NCBI RefSeq assembly: GCF_014647655.1
Contig: NZ_BMPP01000004.1
Coordinates: forward strand, 62,001-126,000
Length of the DNA: 64,000 nt
Direction of reading: 5' to 3'
DNA from: Deinococcus malanensis
GTDB taxonomy: Bacteria > Deinococcota > Deinococci > Deinococcales > Deinococcaceae
In this document: positions 1 to 8,697 of the stretch, in pieces
Position numbering within the stretch: position 1 is the first letter of the stretch
How the letters are laid out: every line of letters begins with the position of its first letter
Notes under the pieces: generated by a model
What the model saw: only the letters and a program-made list of their open reading frames with translations
The model's database searches: none
What the model was told of the DNA's origin: nothing
Translations under genes and position numbers: made by a program

Positions 1-1
1 C

Positions 2-1048
2 CTGGGCAAGGCCAACATGACCGAGTGGGCCAATTTCATGACCCTGGGCATGTCCAACGGCTACTCGTCTCTGGGCGGACAGACGGTGAACCCCTGGGGA
101 CCGGAGGTGGACACCGGCGGCAGCTCTTCGGGCAGTGGAGTCGCGGTCGCCGCGCGCCTGTGTGCGGCGGCTATCGGTACGGAAACCAGCGGAAGCATCG
201 TCAGTCCAGCCCACCAGAGCGGAGTGATCGGCCTGAAACCCACCGTCGGTCTGGTGCCGCGTACAGGAATCATTCCCATCAGCCACAGCCAGGACACGGC
301 GGGTCCGATTACCCGCAGTGTCCGGGACGCTGCCCTGCTCCTATGTGTCATGGCCGGGCCCGACGCCCAGGACCCGGCCAGCCGCCACCTTCCCGTGCCG
401 GATCTGAGCCTCACCGAGGGAGCTTTGAAGGGGGCCTCCATCGGAGTAATCCGCGACGAGACTGGAGTCAGCCCGGCTGACCAGCAGGCACAGAGCGCGG
501 CCGAAGAAGCCATGACGCGAGCCGGGGCGACCCTGGTTCCTGTCGAGTTTCCCAGCCGTGCGGAAATGCAGGCCTCAGGCTGGATGCTTGACGTTCTGGT
601 CTATGAATTCCAGCATGACCTCAACGCCTACCTCTCAGGTGTACAGAACGGCCCGCGCTCGCTTTCTGAGGTCATTCAGGGCAATGACGCCGATCCTGAG
701 CGCTGCCTCCGTTATGGCCAGCACCTGCTGCATGCCGCCCAGGGTACCCGCGGCGACCTGAGTGAACAGGCCTACCGGAACGCGCGGGAGCGAGACCTCC
801 GCCTGACCCGTGCAGGCGGGTTTGACCAACTGTTCGCGCGTGGTCTCGACGCAGTGTTGTTCCCTGGAATTCAGGGCTGCAGTCAGGCTGCCAAGGCCGG
901 CTACCCCAGCCTGACCGTGCCTCACGCTGGAACAGGGGCGCCCGGGGGCGTACTGCTGGTAGCCCCAGCTGGACAGGACGGCAGGCTGATGAGTTTGGGG
1001 GCACACCTGAACCGCGAACTGGGTGGAGTTCGCTTCCCACCGCTCTGA
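2..1048 (+). CDS. Amidase signature family enzyme, 5' end missing
   Basis: Partial gene: the frame is open from the window edge, so the N-terminus, including the catalytic Lys expected in this family, lies outside. The visible part starts [13 protein letters not shown] and carries the glycine/serine-rich signature [13 protein letters not shown] followed by GTETSGSI, which holds the cis-Ser and nucleophilic Ser of the Ser-Ser-Lys triad. Family members hydrolyse amide bonds in the cytosol. The order of motifs and the C-terminal part resemble stand-alone amidases rather than GatA, but the substrate cannot be told. It is followed by tRNA-Val on the same strand. Confidence 0.9.
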   Translation: MGKANMTEWANFMTLGMSNGYSSLGGQTVNPWGPEVDTGGSSSGSGVAVAARLCAAAIGTETSGSIVSPAHQSGVIGLKPTVGLVPRTGIIPISHSQDTAGPITRSVRDAALLLCVMAGPDAQDPASRHLPVPDLSLTEGALKGASIGVIRDETGVSPADQQAQSAAEEAMTRAGATLVPVEFPSRAEMQASGWMLDVLVYEFQHDLNAYLSGVQNGPRSLSEVIQGNDADPERCLRYGQHLLHAAQGTRGDLSEQAYRNARERDLRLTRAGGFDQLFARGLDAVLFPGIQGCSQAAKAGYPSLTVPHAGTGAPGGVLLVAPAGQDGRLMSLGAHLNRELGGVRFPPL

Positions 1049-1092
1049 AGCTTGCATTTTAGAAGCGGCCCGGGTACTATGTCAGGCCGCGT

Positions 1093-1167
<75 letters not shown>

Positions 1168-1172
1168 GGATA

Positions 1173-1206
1173 AAACCCCGTTTTTGACGGGGTTTCTACG
1201 TTTTTC
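1173..1206 (+). terminator. Intrinsic terminator after tRNA-Val
   Basis: The arms AAACCCCG (1173-1180) and CGGGGTTT (1188-1195) flank a 7-nt loop, and a T tract follows at 1201-1205. It starts 6 nt after the CCA end, as expected for a tRNA terminator. Confidence 0.85.
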
Positions 1207-1568
1207 AGTTCTGTCCCTGCAGTCATTTTCTGGCATGTCAGTGTAATAACGGTGTCGTTGGTCACTTCAGGGCCGCTACTTCGCCCTTTGGCGCAGGCGG
1301 TCTCGCGTCGAAGTTCACGAAGAGCAACGCCTCGCTCTTCTCCAGCGCTGCCAGATAATGAACTCTTCACCGGAGCGCTCATATGACCGAGAGTCCCAGC
1401 TTTTCGACGCCATTCTCGATAGATCGAAGTTTTCGCAAAAGATGAGTATACAACCGGGTATGGTCCGACCAGGGATGATGCCGGACCACAGGGTGGTTAG
1501 CCTTACAGGACTGGTGCGTGGGTGTCCCGGCACAGGCACATTGAAGCGGCAATGTGGGAGGTCTTTGA
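1207..1568. other. Stretch without a supported gene
   Basis: Several open frames exist on both strands, but none has a convincing ribosome binding site, leaderless -10 box or recognisable domain. Together with the next kilobase this looks like decayed or accessory DNA next to a tRNA gene. No att-type repeat of the tRNA 3' end was noticed nearby. Confidence 0.4.
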
Positions 1569-1757
1569 GTGACGAAATCCCTGACTTTGAGAAGGCGCGT
1601 CGTGAGTCGTCGGAAGGATTACGCTTGTCACCGTATGCGCCGACTGGTTGAGAAACTGAGGGTCCAACTACCGGATGGGCAGTCACCAGCTCACCCCTCG
1701 GAGAGGAACCAAACACATCTGGAGTCCAGGAATGACATCATCCGCCGAACTGCGTGA
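1569..1757 (+). CDS. Possible small basic protein (62 aa)
   Basis: Unrecognised. A GTG start lies 7 nt after a good Shine-Dalgarno sequence, GGGAGG (1556-1561). The product would be very basic (start MTKSLTLRRRVVSRRKD) with no known domain. Its end overlaps the start of the next small frame by 26 nt, which is more than usual coupling, so at least one of the two may be false. The support is the RBS only. Confidence 0.25.
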   Translation: MTKSLTLRRRVVSRRKDYACHRMRRLVEKLRVQLPDGQSPAHPSERNQTHLESRNDIIRRTA

Positions 1758-1983
1758 CGCCCGAAAGGCGACCCAGAAGGCCATCCTGAACGCTTCGCGC
1801 TGGGCCAGGGTGACGCAAAATGTTTCTGCTTCCCGGCTGACGTTGGCCCTTTATCGGGCCGGGTCAACCGCTGATTCGATAGAAGCACTGCATGGGATCA
1901 GGACCGTTGCAGAGGAACTGGCTGTTCTCCTTCAGGACCGTTTTGCCAGCAAAGCTGATACCAGAACGGGTCTTCATCGTTGA
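1732..1983 (+). CDS. Small hypothetical protein (83 aa)
   Basis: Unrecognised. The chosen ATG follows GGAG at 1721-1724 with 7 nt spacing. The product (start MTSSAELRDARKATQ) is predicted mostly helical, with an alternation of charged and small residues and a C-terminal stretch EELAVLLQDRF. It has no membrane segment or signal peptide. It lies in the gene-poor region after the tRNA, and no neighbour suggests a role. Confidence 0.4.
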   Translation: MTSSAELRDARKATQKAILNASRWARVTQNVSASRLTLALYRAGSTADSIEALHGIRTVAEELAVLLQDRFASKADTRTGLHR

Positions 1984-2270
1984 TCCCGGGGGAGGTGGCT
2001 GTGACGGTCACCGGAGAAAGCTAATCCAAATTGGAACCGGGTGCGCCTGGCTGTGCCGCAAATTTAAACCAGTAAGCAACTGCCTGCTTCACTGGTAATA
2101 CCTGGCGTACGTAAAAACTGGCGCATGGTGGATCATCTGTTCATCTTGGCGCTCCGCCTAATCCCTACTCAAATCATGTCCTGGCAACGCAGGGCTGCCT
2201 TATTCCAGTAATCGCCGCCGCAGGCTTCGAAGTTCTCAGACTCCATGCGTAGAGGCGCACGGAAGCAGGC

Positions 2271-2483
2271 TCATGTTTTTCTGGTTGGAGGAATGCTGAG
2301 CATGATTTCGTCCCTCAGGATCACGGCTTCGTGCTCGGGCATCCCGCAGTCCCCGAGGTACAGCAGCACAGCCTGCCCGGCTGAGGCGAGTGCTTCTTCT
2401 GGACTTTCAATATTGGCAAACATTGCCCAGTACAACTTGAACAGGTGGTGCGCCGTGGCCCTGACAACCTGACTGATGTCCAT
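2271..2483 (-). CDS. Small hypothetical protein (70 aa)
   Basis: Unrecognised. The start MDISQVVRATAHH is preceded by GTGGAG directly upstream; a longer in-frame extension exists but has no RBS. The body (FKLYWAMFANIESPEEALASAGQAVLLYLGDCGMPEHEAVILRDE split here as FKLYWAMFANIESPEEAL and AVLLYLGDCGMPEHEA) looks like a real folded helical protein. It is neither membrane nor secreted and stands alone between non-coding stretches. Confidence 0.5.
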   Translation of the reverse strand: MDISQVVRATAHHLFKLYWAMFANIESPEEALASAGQAVLLYLGDCGMPEHEAVILRDEIMLSIPPTRKT

Positions 2484-2745
2484 TCTCCACTTTACTAATC
2501 CAGCTACTCCCCCCCGTGAGTCCGGTTCAGGGGTTAATTGGCCGTTTTCCGTGCTTCCTTCGGAAGGTCGAAAACCGTGTGGATCGGACAGATGGCTCGA
2601 AGAAAGGCTGATAACCATGTGTCTCAGATAGGCCCTTCAGTTGTGGCCGCCTGGGGTGACGCGACCCCTCCGCCGGCCTGTCCCCGACTTGCCTTGCCTG
2701 GTGAGCCCATTCGCTCCTCTGAGTCCCGTGAAGCCTGCGGATCTT

Positions 2746-2937
2746 TTAGAGAAGGTGCGCCTGCAGGATCCCAACTGTCTTTTCGTGCTCCAGGAACTTG
2801 TCGAGTTCCTCATCAAACCAGTGAACTGGGGGCAGCGTGTGAAAGCGTTCAGAAGGTGAGCGCACTCGCTGGAGCCCGCCGTCTGTGTAGTGATACATCC
2901 GCCGCTGCACAACCCAGCACCCATACTCCCAGTGCAC
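2746..2937 (-). CDS. Possible small hypothetical protein or gene remnant (63 aa)
   Basis: Unrecognised. A GTG start is possible at 2937, but the frame stays open upstream (PRFR before the GTG), so this may be the tail of a broken gene. The residues HWEYGCWVVQRRMYHYTDGG and HWFDEELDKFLEHEKT are rich in Trp, Tyr and His, more protein-like than the overlapping frames. It lies immediately upstream of, and antisense to, the 5' side of the broken GGDEF gene. Confidence 0.3.
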   Translation of the reverse strand: MHWEYGCWVVQRRMYHYTDGGLQRVRSPSERFHTLPPVHWFDEELDKFLEHEKTVGILQAHLL

Positions 2938-2954
2938 CCGGAAGCGGGGCCCTG

Positions 2955-3661
2955 ATGCTCCCGATTGCCTTATCGGCGGTCTGGTTTGGCTTCACCGGAG
3001 TCATGGTGTTTTCGCTCTATACCCTGGCCGTGGGTACACTGGTGTTTCCGCTGCCTCTGGAGCAGCAGTTTGGTGTGGTCTGGAGCACGCTGATGCAGTT
3101 CGCGGCAGGCAGCCTCGTGGCCTGGCTTCTGGCGTTCACCGACAGGACCTTCGGCATGTTGCAGCGTGGAGCCCTGGTGGACGGTCTGACAGATCTGGGA
3201 AACCGGCGTGCCTTCGATGACGCACTGGCCGAAGCGTGGGAAGCTGATTCCGAGGAACTTTGCCTTGCGCTGGTGGATGTCGACGGGCTCAAGCTGGTAA
3301 ACGATCAGCTGGGTCATGATGCCGGAGACCGGTTGATCAGGCGTTTTGCGCGTGCGGTGGCGAGGCACCTTGGCAACGGCCAGCAGGTCTTTCGACTTGG
3401 TGGCGACGAGTTTGTTGTTCTTTGCTCACGTGACCGCGTGCAGAACCTCTCGCCGTCTCTTGCGCGCGCCGTCCTGCAGGTCCGCTGTTCAGGGTTTCCT
3501 CAGGCCTCAGCCAGTATGGGCGTGGCCAGTGGCTCGGAAGTTCAGGGCCCCAAAAACTGCTCCATCTGGCCGACGTCAGGATGTACGAGGTAAAACGGTC
3601 CAGACGGCGCCCTGGGATTCCCAGCGCAGGAGATGAGCGCGAAATCCTGAAGCTGAATTAG
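2955..3661 (+). pseudogene. GGDEF (diguanylate cyclase) gene broken by a frameshift
   Basis: From ATG 2955 the frame encodes two hydrophobic segments (about residues 3-32 and 40-62), then a GGDEF domain: DGLTDLGNRRAFDDAL, VDVDGLKLVNDQLGHDAGD and the active-site motif RLGGDEF, with an Arg-rich C-terminus expected. GGDEF enzymes make cyclic di-GMP from two GTP. After ASMGVASGSEVQG the frame is lost at the run CCCCAAAAA (3548-3556) and stops at 3593. The missing end, QKLLHLADVRMYEVKRSRRR, continues in the next frame to a stop at 3659-3661. One missing base explains it. The N-terminus may also be truncated, since family sensors often have more membrane helices. Confidence 0.75.
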
Positions 3662-3747
3662 GCCGCAGCGGCGTTCTGGGCTCTCGACTTGTTTCGCAGA
3701 GATGGCAGGGTAACGACGCTTTCCGGCGAAACGGTGTAAAAACTGCT

Positions 3748-3984
3748 TCACAGCAGGCGGAACCGGCCCCGGCTGACCCGCTCCAGGTCTTTGTATTTCC
3801 CGGCCTCCGGCCCGGCGGCATTGACGCACATGTGTGTGCTGACGTGGCGGCGAATGGTGGTGTCGAGATGTTTGGTTCCACGTGCCCGCATGCCAGCCAC
3901 GATGTCCTGAATGGAGAAGGTTTGGTCGGCGTGCTGTCGACTGACGGTGCGGGCAACGGCCAGAATCTCCTCGCGGCAAGTCAT
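3748..3984 (-). CDS. DUF7669-like small protein (78 aa)
   Basis: Start ATG 3984 (MTCREEILAVARTVS) is chosen because the recognisable domain begins there; the open frame runs further upstream with unlike sequence. The pattern FSIQDIVAGMRARGTKHLDT, then TIRRHVSTHMCVNA and LERVSRGRFRL, resembles the short winged-helix-like DUF7669 domain, which occurs alone or fused to restriction-type proteins. The box GACAAT just upstream may be a -10 for a leaderless mRNA. Function is unknown; DNA binding is a guess from the likely fold. Confidence 0.6.
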   Translation of the reverse strand: MTCREEILAVARTVSRQHADQTFSIQDIVAGMRARGTKHLDTTIRRHVSTHMCVNAAGPEAGKYKDLERVSRGRFRLL

Positions 3985-4324
3985 GGGTCTATTGTCGCTC
4001 AGGTCCAGGCCATGAGCGCAAGATGTCCGACGTGCGCGGGCACCGAAAAGGCCGGAAGCCTGAACGCCCGTCCGTTTGACTCTGGATGTCCTGGTTCTTT
4101 TCGACAGGAGGCACTGCTCGCCGCTCAAGATGCCTGAGTCAATCAGGTGGCACGCCGTCTGCATATCCGGTACGCCCTGACGGTAAAAGGGGAATCGCAA
4201 AATGATGGAGGAAACGGTCCGCCTGGGCCGATTGCCTGCTTCTTGTTTCCAAAAGGCTCATGCGCTGCAGAATAGTCGTGCGGCCGTTACCTTCATTGTG
4301 GCTTAATGGGTGGAGAGGTTAAGT

Positions 4325-5992
4325 GTGAAAAATAAGGTGGGCCTGCTTTTGTTTTGGCTGGTGTTTGTCCTTCCCTTCGGAGGCTTTGGCTTTCTGGCGG
4401 CTTCGCAACTGGTTGAAATGATCCATGGCTGGCAGTCCGCCCGAGGATGGGTCGCGGTCGAGGCGCAGGTTCTGCAAGCCGACCTCGAAACGGAAGCCGG
4501 CCGAAATTCGAGCACCTATGAGGCCCAGACGCGTTATGCCTATCGCTATGGAGGCAAAACCTACGAATCGTCGCGTCTGGGAGTGGCCAGAGGCGGAGAC
4601 AATATCGGCGACTGGCAGCTTGCCCAGTACCGTGTCCTCCGTGACGCCCTGGAGAAGGGAACTCCGGTCACCGTGTGGGTCAATCCTTCGCAGCCGTCAC
4701 AGGCGGTAGTTAACCGCAACCTGCGAGTCGGACAGGTGCTGTTCATGTTGCCCTTCGCCACCGTGTTTCCACTCGTCGGATTGGGTGCTGGGTTGGGAGC
4801 GTGGTGGACGACTCGGTCAAAGCCCAAGGGGGAGGCACGGACCAACCCGCCGCGCATTTCGTCCGACGAGCGGGAGGGACAGTGGATGGTTTTCGGATTC
4901 GTGCTGTGCTGGAACCTGCTGACATTCCCTTTGGGGGCCTTGGTTCTGGTTGAACGGGGCCTCTGGGGAGGACATCTGGCGGTGCTGATCTTTCCACTGA
5001 TCGGTGTAGGGCTAACGCGATGGTGGGCGCAGGACGTGCGGGACAGTCACCGTATCGGCCGCATGACACTGACTCTGGCCCCAGGTCAGCCTGCCGTGGG
5101 CCGGCCACTGTGGGCCAGGATCGAGTTTGGAAAGCCGCCTGAAGGCGGGATTTACACACTGCGCCTGGTGAACGAGGAGATCAATCAGGGTCGGAAGCAC
5201 CAGGACACGCGGCTGTTGTGGGAACAGGAACTGCGGGTCCGTGAGGCAGGCGGCGTACTGACATGCCGGTTCGACCCTCCCGCGACCTCTCAGGCCAGTG
5301 GGTTGAATGGGCGACGACGAATAACCTGGCGGCTGAACCTCGTGTGGCCTGACGGCAAAATCAGCCGGAATTTCCCGCTGATAGTCTCACCTTCTCTGGG
5401 CAGTGCGCCTGTTCCAGCCGGGCCAGAGGCCGAATTGCATTTGCCGGTGATCCCGGAGACGCACAAAGCGCCGTCCACGGCACCGCTGGCAGAACCGGCC
5501 GCGCTGCCCGCTTCTCTGGCGACGCTGACACCTTTGGACGGCGGCCTGCGGATCGATTTTTCCGCACGGCGCCACAGGGACACGGCAAGAGCCTTTATTG
5601 TGGTGGGCGCAGCTTTTATCACGGTTACCGGTTTAATGCTGCTCCGCCTGGGAGGAGGACCGGAACTGGTATTCGGGCTGGTTGGGCTGGGGCTGATGGT
5701 AACCGGAGTACGGTTATGGACCGCGCCTCTGCGCGTGGAGGCCACCGGTCAGAGGCTGATCGTGCGCGGCCAGTCTCCTTTCAAACAGGTGAACGGGGAG
5801 TGGCCGGCCACTTCGGTACAACGGATCGTACCGGTCGTGTCTGCAGGCGGCGCTGACCGTGACAGCCATCACACCTACAGCTTAAGGGCCGAGTTCGCGG
5901 GCGGTGGGAAGTACACCGTGGGTGACGGAATTCGCTCAAGGGCGGTGGCAGATATGCTGGCAAGAAAGATTCAGGACGCGCTTGGGAAATAG
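4325..5992 (+). CDS. DUF3592-type multi-pass membrane protein (555 aa)
   Basis: The GTG at 4325 is chosen over the GTG at 4310 because GGAGAGG (4312-4318) sits 6 nt before it. The N-terminal helix (GLLLFWLVFVLPFGGFGFLA) is followed by a DUF3592-like extracytoplasmic part with YEAQTRYAYRYGGKTYESSR and VTVWVNPSQPSQAV. Further hydrophobic helices lie around residues 145-165, 190-235 and 425-465, and a soluble beta-rich C-terminus follows. DUF3592 proteins have no settled function. It sits alone between accessory small genes, with no operon partner. Confidence 0.75.
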   Translation: MKNKVGLLLFWLVFVLPFGGFGFLAASQLVEMIHGWQSARGWVAVEAQVLQADLETEAGRNSSTYEAQTRYAYRYGGKTYESSRLGVARGGDNIGDWQLAQYRVLRDALEKGTPVTVWVNPSQPSQAVVNRNLRVGQVLFMLPFATVFPLVGLGAGLGAWWTTRSKPKGEARTNPPRISSDEREGQWMVFGFVLCWNLLTFPLGALVLVERGLWGGHLAVLIFPLIGVGLTRWWAQDVRDSHRIGRMTLTLAPGQPAVGRPLWARIEFGKPPEGGIYTLRLVNEEINQGRKHQDTRLLWEQELRVREAGGVLTCRFDPPATSQASGLNGRRRITWRLNLVWPDGKISRNFPLIVSPSLGSAPVPAGPEAELHLPVIPETHKAPSTAPLAEPAALPASLATLTPLDGGLRIDFSARRHRDTARAFIVVGAAFITVTGLMLLRLGGGPELVFGLVGLGLMVTGVRLWTAPLRVEATGQRLIVRGQSPFKQVNGEWPATSVQRIVPVVSAGGADRDSHHTYSLRAEFAGGGKYTVGDGIRSRAVADMLARKIQDALGK

Positions 5993-6053
5993 GAAAGGCT
6001 CGTGGGGTTCTGCTCATGGCTGGTCCCATAGCCCCTCCAGGAATGGACACGGT

Positions 6054-6437
6054 TCACCGCTTCCCGGATTGACGGACATGATGGGCCACTTGAGGATCAG
6101 GGAAGGACCCGGCGGCTGCGGCGGCCCGGATGACCAGCAGCAGTTCCGGCGTGGCACTCGTCAGGCAGCAGACATTGGCGCCAGCTGGCGGCGCGGCCAG
6201 TCCCTCTTCGCGCAGATCATGAAACGTATGGGATGACCACCCGCACTGGAGATTCTGGAAGCCAGCTTCAGACCACCATGGTCCTTCGGTCGCTGTCACG
6301 CCGCACAAGGCCGCGTACTGCGTTCTGGACCGGTCTGCGGTGACGTAAGAAGCTTTGTCCCTGGCTCGGTGCACGACCCGGTGCCCCGTTGGTGTGAACG
6401 GCTCCCATTCATCCCAGCCAGGAAACAGCCCCCGCAT
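6054..6437 (-). CDS. Hypothetical protein (up to 127 aa)
   Basis: Unrecognised. The sequence GHRVVHRARDKASYVTADR, then CGWSSHTFHDLREEGL and TPELLLVIRAAA, reads like a real soluble protein. The start is uncertain: the ATG at 6437 lies inside a GC hairpin and has no RBS, and the frame stays open upstream. The next plausible start would be an internal GTG near VVHRA. It could be a decayed gene. Confidence 0.4.
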   Translation of the reverse strand: MRGLFPGWDEWEPFTPTGHRVVHRARDKASYVTADRSRTQYAALCGVTATEGPWWSEAGFQNLQCGWSSHTFHDLREEGLAAPPAGANVCCLTSATPELLLVIRAAAAAGSFPDPQVAHHVRQSGKR

Positions 6438-6445
6438 CAGCGGGG
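6428..6445. repeat. GC-rich hairpin
   Basis: CCCCCGC and GCGGGGG pair around the loop ATCA. Read on the minus strand the hairpin is followed by TGTTTCC, so it could end a minus-strand transcript from the small frame at 6481-6573. The T tract is weak. Confidence 0.4.
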
Positions 6446-6480
6446 GCCTGAATGGCGGTATAGGGGGATCTGGTCCGTGA

Positions 6481-6573
6481 TCAGCGGTGTTCGCTGCTGC
6501 TGCGGGCCGGGTACAGCACCGGAAGCAGCACGAACGGAAGGATCACGGCGCCGGCAGCGAGGACAACTTCCAT
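6481..6573 (-). CDS. Possible 30-aa single-pass membrane peptide
   Basis: The frame MEVVLAAGAVILPFVLLPVL is one hydrophobic helix followed by YPARSSSEHR, a polar C-terminal tail. The shape resembles small membrane subunits such as KdpF, but no kdp genes are present and the sequence is not diagnostic. There is no clear RBS; the hairpin at 6428-6445 follows it. This is a shape-based call only. Confidence 0.25.
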   Translation of the reverse strand: MEVVLAAGAVILPFVLLPVLYPARSSSEHR

Positions 6574-6764
6574 GACGACAGTGTGCCCGCGTACGCCGCC
6601 CGGAAGTTGATGCGGCCTTTACGGGGCACCCAGCGGGAATTGAGTAACCGTCAATCTTGAGGCCTTTCGTTGCTGCCCCCGCTGGGGGGGCATTGTGCGC
6701 CTTGCGCCGCGCGCGGCAGAATTTCCATTCAGGAACGGGGTGATTAGTCCCCAGAGGTTGTCAA

Positions 6765-7043
6765 TTGGAAGTTTTGCGTGTCTCCGGAAATTCAAGGCCC
6801 AATGCCCTGGCAGGTGCCGTCGCAGCCCTGCTCCGGACCCAGCATGCTGTAGAAATTCAGGCCATCGGACCGGCTGCGGTCAATCAGTCGGTCAAGGCAC
6901 TGGCTATCGCCCGGGGATACCTGGCCGGCAACGGCATCGACCTGAGCGTACAGCCTGAATTCATCAAGCTCGACGTGGACCGGGAGGAACGCACCGCGAT
7001 TCGTTTTATCGTGCGGGCTGTCCCGGCGGCGCCCGGGGCCTGA
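6765..7043 (+). CDS. spoVS: SpoVS family protein
   Basis: The TTG start is supported by AGAGG (6753-6757) 7 nt upstream and by the family N-terminus MEVLRVSGNSRPNALAGAVA. The core EIQAIGPAAVNQSVKALAIA and the end EERTAIRFIV match the SpoVS family closely; at 92 aa it has the usual length with a short Ala/Pro tail. SpoVS is a small Alba-like protein known from Bacillus, where it affects sporulation. Deinococcus does not sporulate, so its role here is unknown and may be nucleic-acid binding. It appears monocistronic. Confidence 0.93.
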   Translation: MEVLRVSGNSRPNALAGAVAALLRTQHAVEIQAIGPAAVNQSVKALAIARGYLAGNGIDLSVQPEFIKLDVDREERTAIRFIVRAVPAAPGA

Positions 7044-7119
7044 GGGTCAAGCTCCTGTCAGCGCGCTTTCATTAGGCTCGTCCAGGCGTCGCTAGCATAG
7101 GCATTGGAGGGACACTGCT

Positions 7120-7806
7120 ATGGAATTTCTTGGCCCCTACACGCCGTTGATCCTGCTCATCTTTGTGGCCTCGATGCTGATTCAGGGGCACCTGACCCGT
7201 GCTTACCGGACCTGGGGCCAGGTTCGCAATGCCCATAACCTGACCGGTGCTGAGGTCGCACGCCTGATGCTGGACGAGAACGGCCTTTCGCAGGTGCCGG
7301 TTCAGATGGTTCCTGGTCGGCTGACCGACCACTACGACCCTGTGCGTAAGACCGTGAACCTGTCCGAGGGGAACTTCAACGTGCCCAGCGTCAGTGCCAT
7401 GGCAGTGGCCGCCCATGAGGTTGGGCACGCCATTCAGGACAAGGTGCGTATGCCCGCTCTGGTGCTGCGTGGTCAGATGGCCCTGCCGCTCAGTCTGGGA
7501 ATGAACCTGGCGCCGCTGCTGCTGCTGGGCGGCATCGTCACGCAGCTGACGGGCTTGATCTGGATCGGAGCCGCGCTGTTCGGGGCCGCCCTGCTGTTTC
7601 ACCTGGTAACCCTGCCAGTGGAGTTCGATGCGAGCCGCAGGGCCCTGGTCTACCTGAACCAGCGTGGCCTGAACGGCTCGGCCGAGGGCCAGAAAGGCGC
7701 CCGCGCGGTCCTGAATGCCGCGGCATTGACCTATGTGGCCGGCTTCGCGATGGCTCTGGCACAGTTCCTGAACGTGCTGGCCCTGGCACGCAGCAGCGAC
7801 GACTGA
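7120..7806 (+). CDS. Neutral zinc metallopeptidase, YugP type (228 aa)
   Basis: The start ATG follows GGAGGG closely. A membrane helix at residues 9-22 anchors the protein. The catalytic motif HEVGH is at residues 99-103 (AAHEVGHAIQDK), with two more hydrophobic segments around 115-155 and a last one near 205-222. The architecture and length match the YugP/zinc-dependent peptidase family, thought to cleave membrane or membrane-near proteins; the substrate is unknown. A bidirectional hairpin follows. Confidence 0.9.
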   Translation: MEFLGPYTPLILLIFVASMLIQGHLTRAYRTWGQVRNAHNLTGAEVARLMLDENGLSQVPVQMVPGRLTDHYDPVRKTVNLSEGNFNVPSVSAMAVAAHEVGHAIQDKVRMPALVLRGQMALPLSLGMNLAPLLLLGGIVTQLTGLIWIGAALFGAALLFHLVTLPVEFDASRRALVYLNQRGLNGSAEGQKGARAVLNAAALTYVAGFAMALAQFLNVLALARSSDD

Positions 7807-7903
7807 GGGCCGGGACACCGGCGGTTCATGGCCATAGCCTTGACACCGTAGTTACCCACGCCCGAAATGACGAGACAACCCCCACCAGGGCTCTGAAGAC
7901 AAG

Positions 7904-7940
7904 TCAAGCGCCGCCTCGTTCCATATGAGGCGGCGCTTGA
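7904..7940. terminator. Bidirectional hairpin between convergent genes
   Basis: The 14-bp perfect stem TCAAGCGCCGCCTC / GAGGCGGCGCTTGA (7904-7917 with 7927-7940) has a 9-nt loop. It lies between the ends of the peptidase gene (+) and the SufT-like gene (-). On the minus strand it is followed by TTGTCTTC. Confidence 0.7.
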
Positions 7941-7953
7941 CCTGGTCACTGGG

Positions 7954-8310
<357 letters not shown>

Positions 8311-8321
8311 ATACGTCTCCC

Positions 8322-8633
8322 TTACCCGCCGCGCACACTGGGCAGGCCGGCGTCCACCCAGGCCAGCGTGCCGCCCGCCAGATTCACTACCCTGCTGTAG
8401 CCCTGATCCAGCAGGTACTGTCCGGCGCGGGCGCTGCGGGCGCCGCTGCGGCAGATCATCACCAGTTCGCGGTCGCGCGGCAGTTCGGCCGCCCGGCCCT
8501 CGAACTCGCTGAGGGCGATCAGCTGGGCACCCTCGGCGTGCACCTCATCGAACTCGTTCTGCTCGCGGACATCCACGAGCAACGCGCCCTGCTGGACACG
8601 GCGCTGCCCTTCCTGTGGCGTTACTTCTTCCAT
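8322..8633 (-). CDS. Single-domain rhodanese (103 aa)
   Basis: The active-site loop CRSGAR has its Cys at residue 61, and VDVREQNEFDEVHAEGA is the usual CH2A-like motif. One domain, no signal peptide: a cytosolic sulfur carrier or thiosulfate/persulfide transferase. The ATG 8633 start is chosen because TATGCT lies 6 nt before it, giving a leaderless mRNA; upstream extensions run into this promoter. It is upstream of the SufT-like gene and divergent from a second rhodanese-like gene. Confidence 0.92.
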   Translation of the reverse strand: MEEVTPQEGQRRVQQGALLVDVREQNEFDEVHAEGAQLIALSEFEGRAAELPRDRELVMICRSGARSARAGQYLLDQGYSRVVNLAGGTLAWVDAGLPSVRGG

Positions 8634-8697
8634 TGACCCAGCATACCCGAGCGCACAGGTCGGAATGTGGCCGTTGCGGTGCAGGTATGCTGCCTGG
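8634..8697. promoter_or_regulatory. Divergent leaderless promoters between two rhodanese genes
   Basis: In both directions the extended box GTATGCT is followed by exactly 6 nt and then ATG: 8686-8691 for the plus gene (ATG 8698) and the mirror copy at 8640-8645 for the minus gene (ATG 8633). No Shine-Dalgarno sequence fits between. The symmetry supports both start choices. Confidence 0.65.

Noticed and set aside
1358..1651. 97-codon frame after the tRNA
   Set aside because: No RBS or -10 box in front, no domain, and overlapping frames on both strands are equally long.
3548..3556. Programmed frameshift in the GGDEF gene
   Set aside because: The run reads GGC CCC AAA AAC in the zero frame; a -1 slip would pair Lys tRNA with CAA, a poor match, and no stimulatory hairpin was evident. 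A mutation or sequencing error is simpler.
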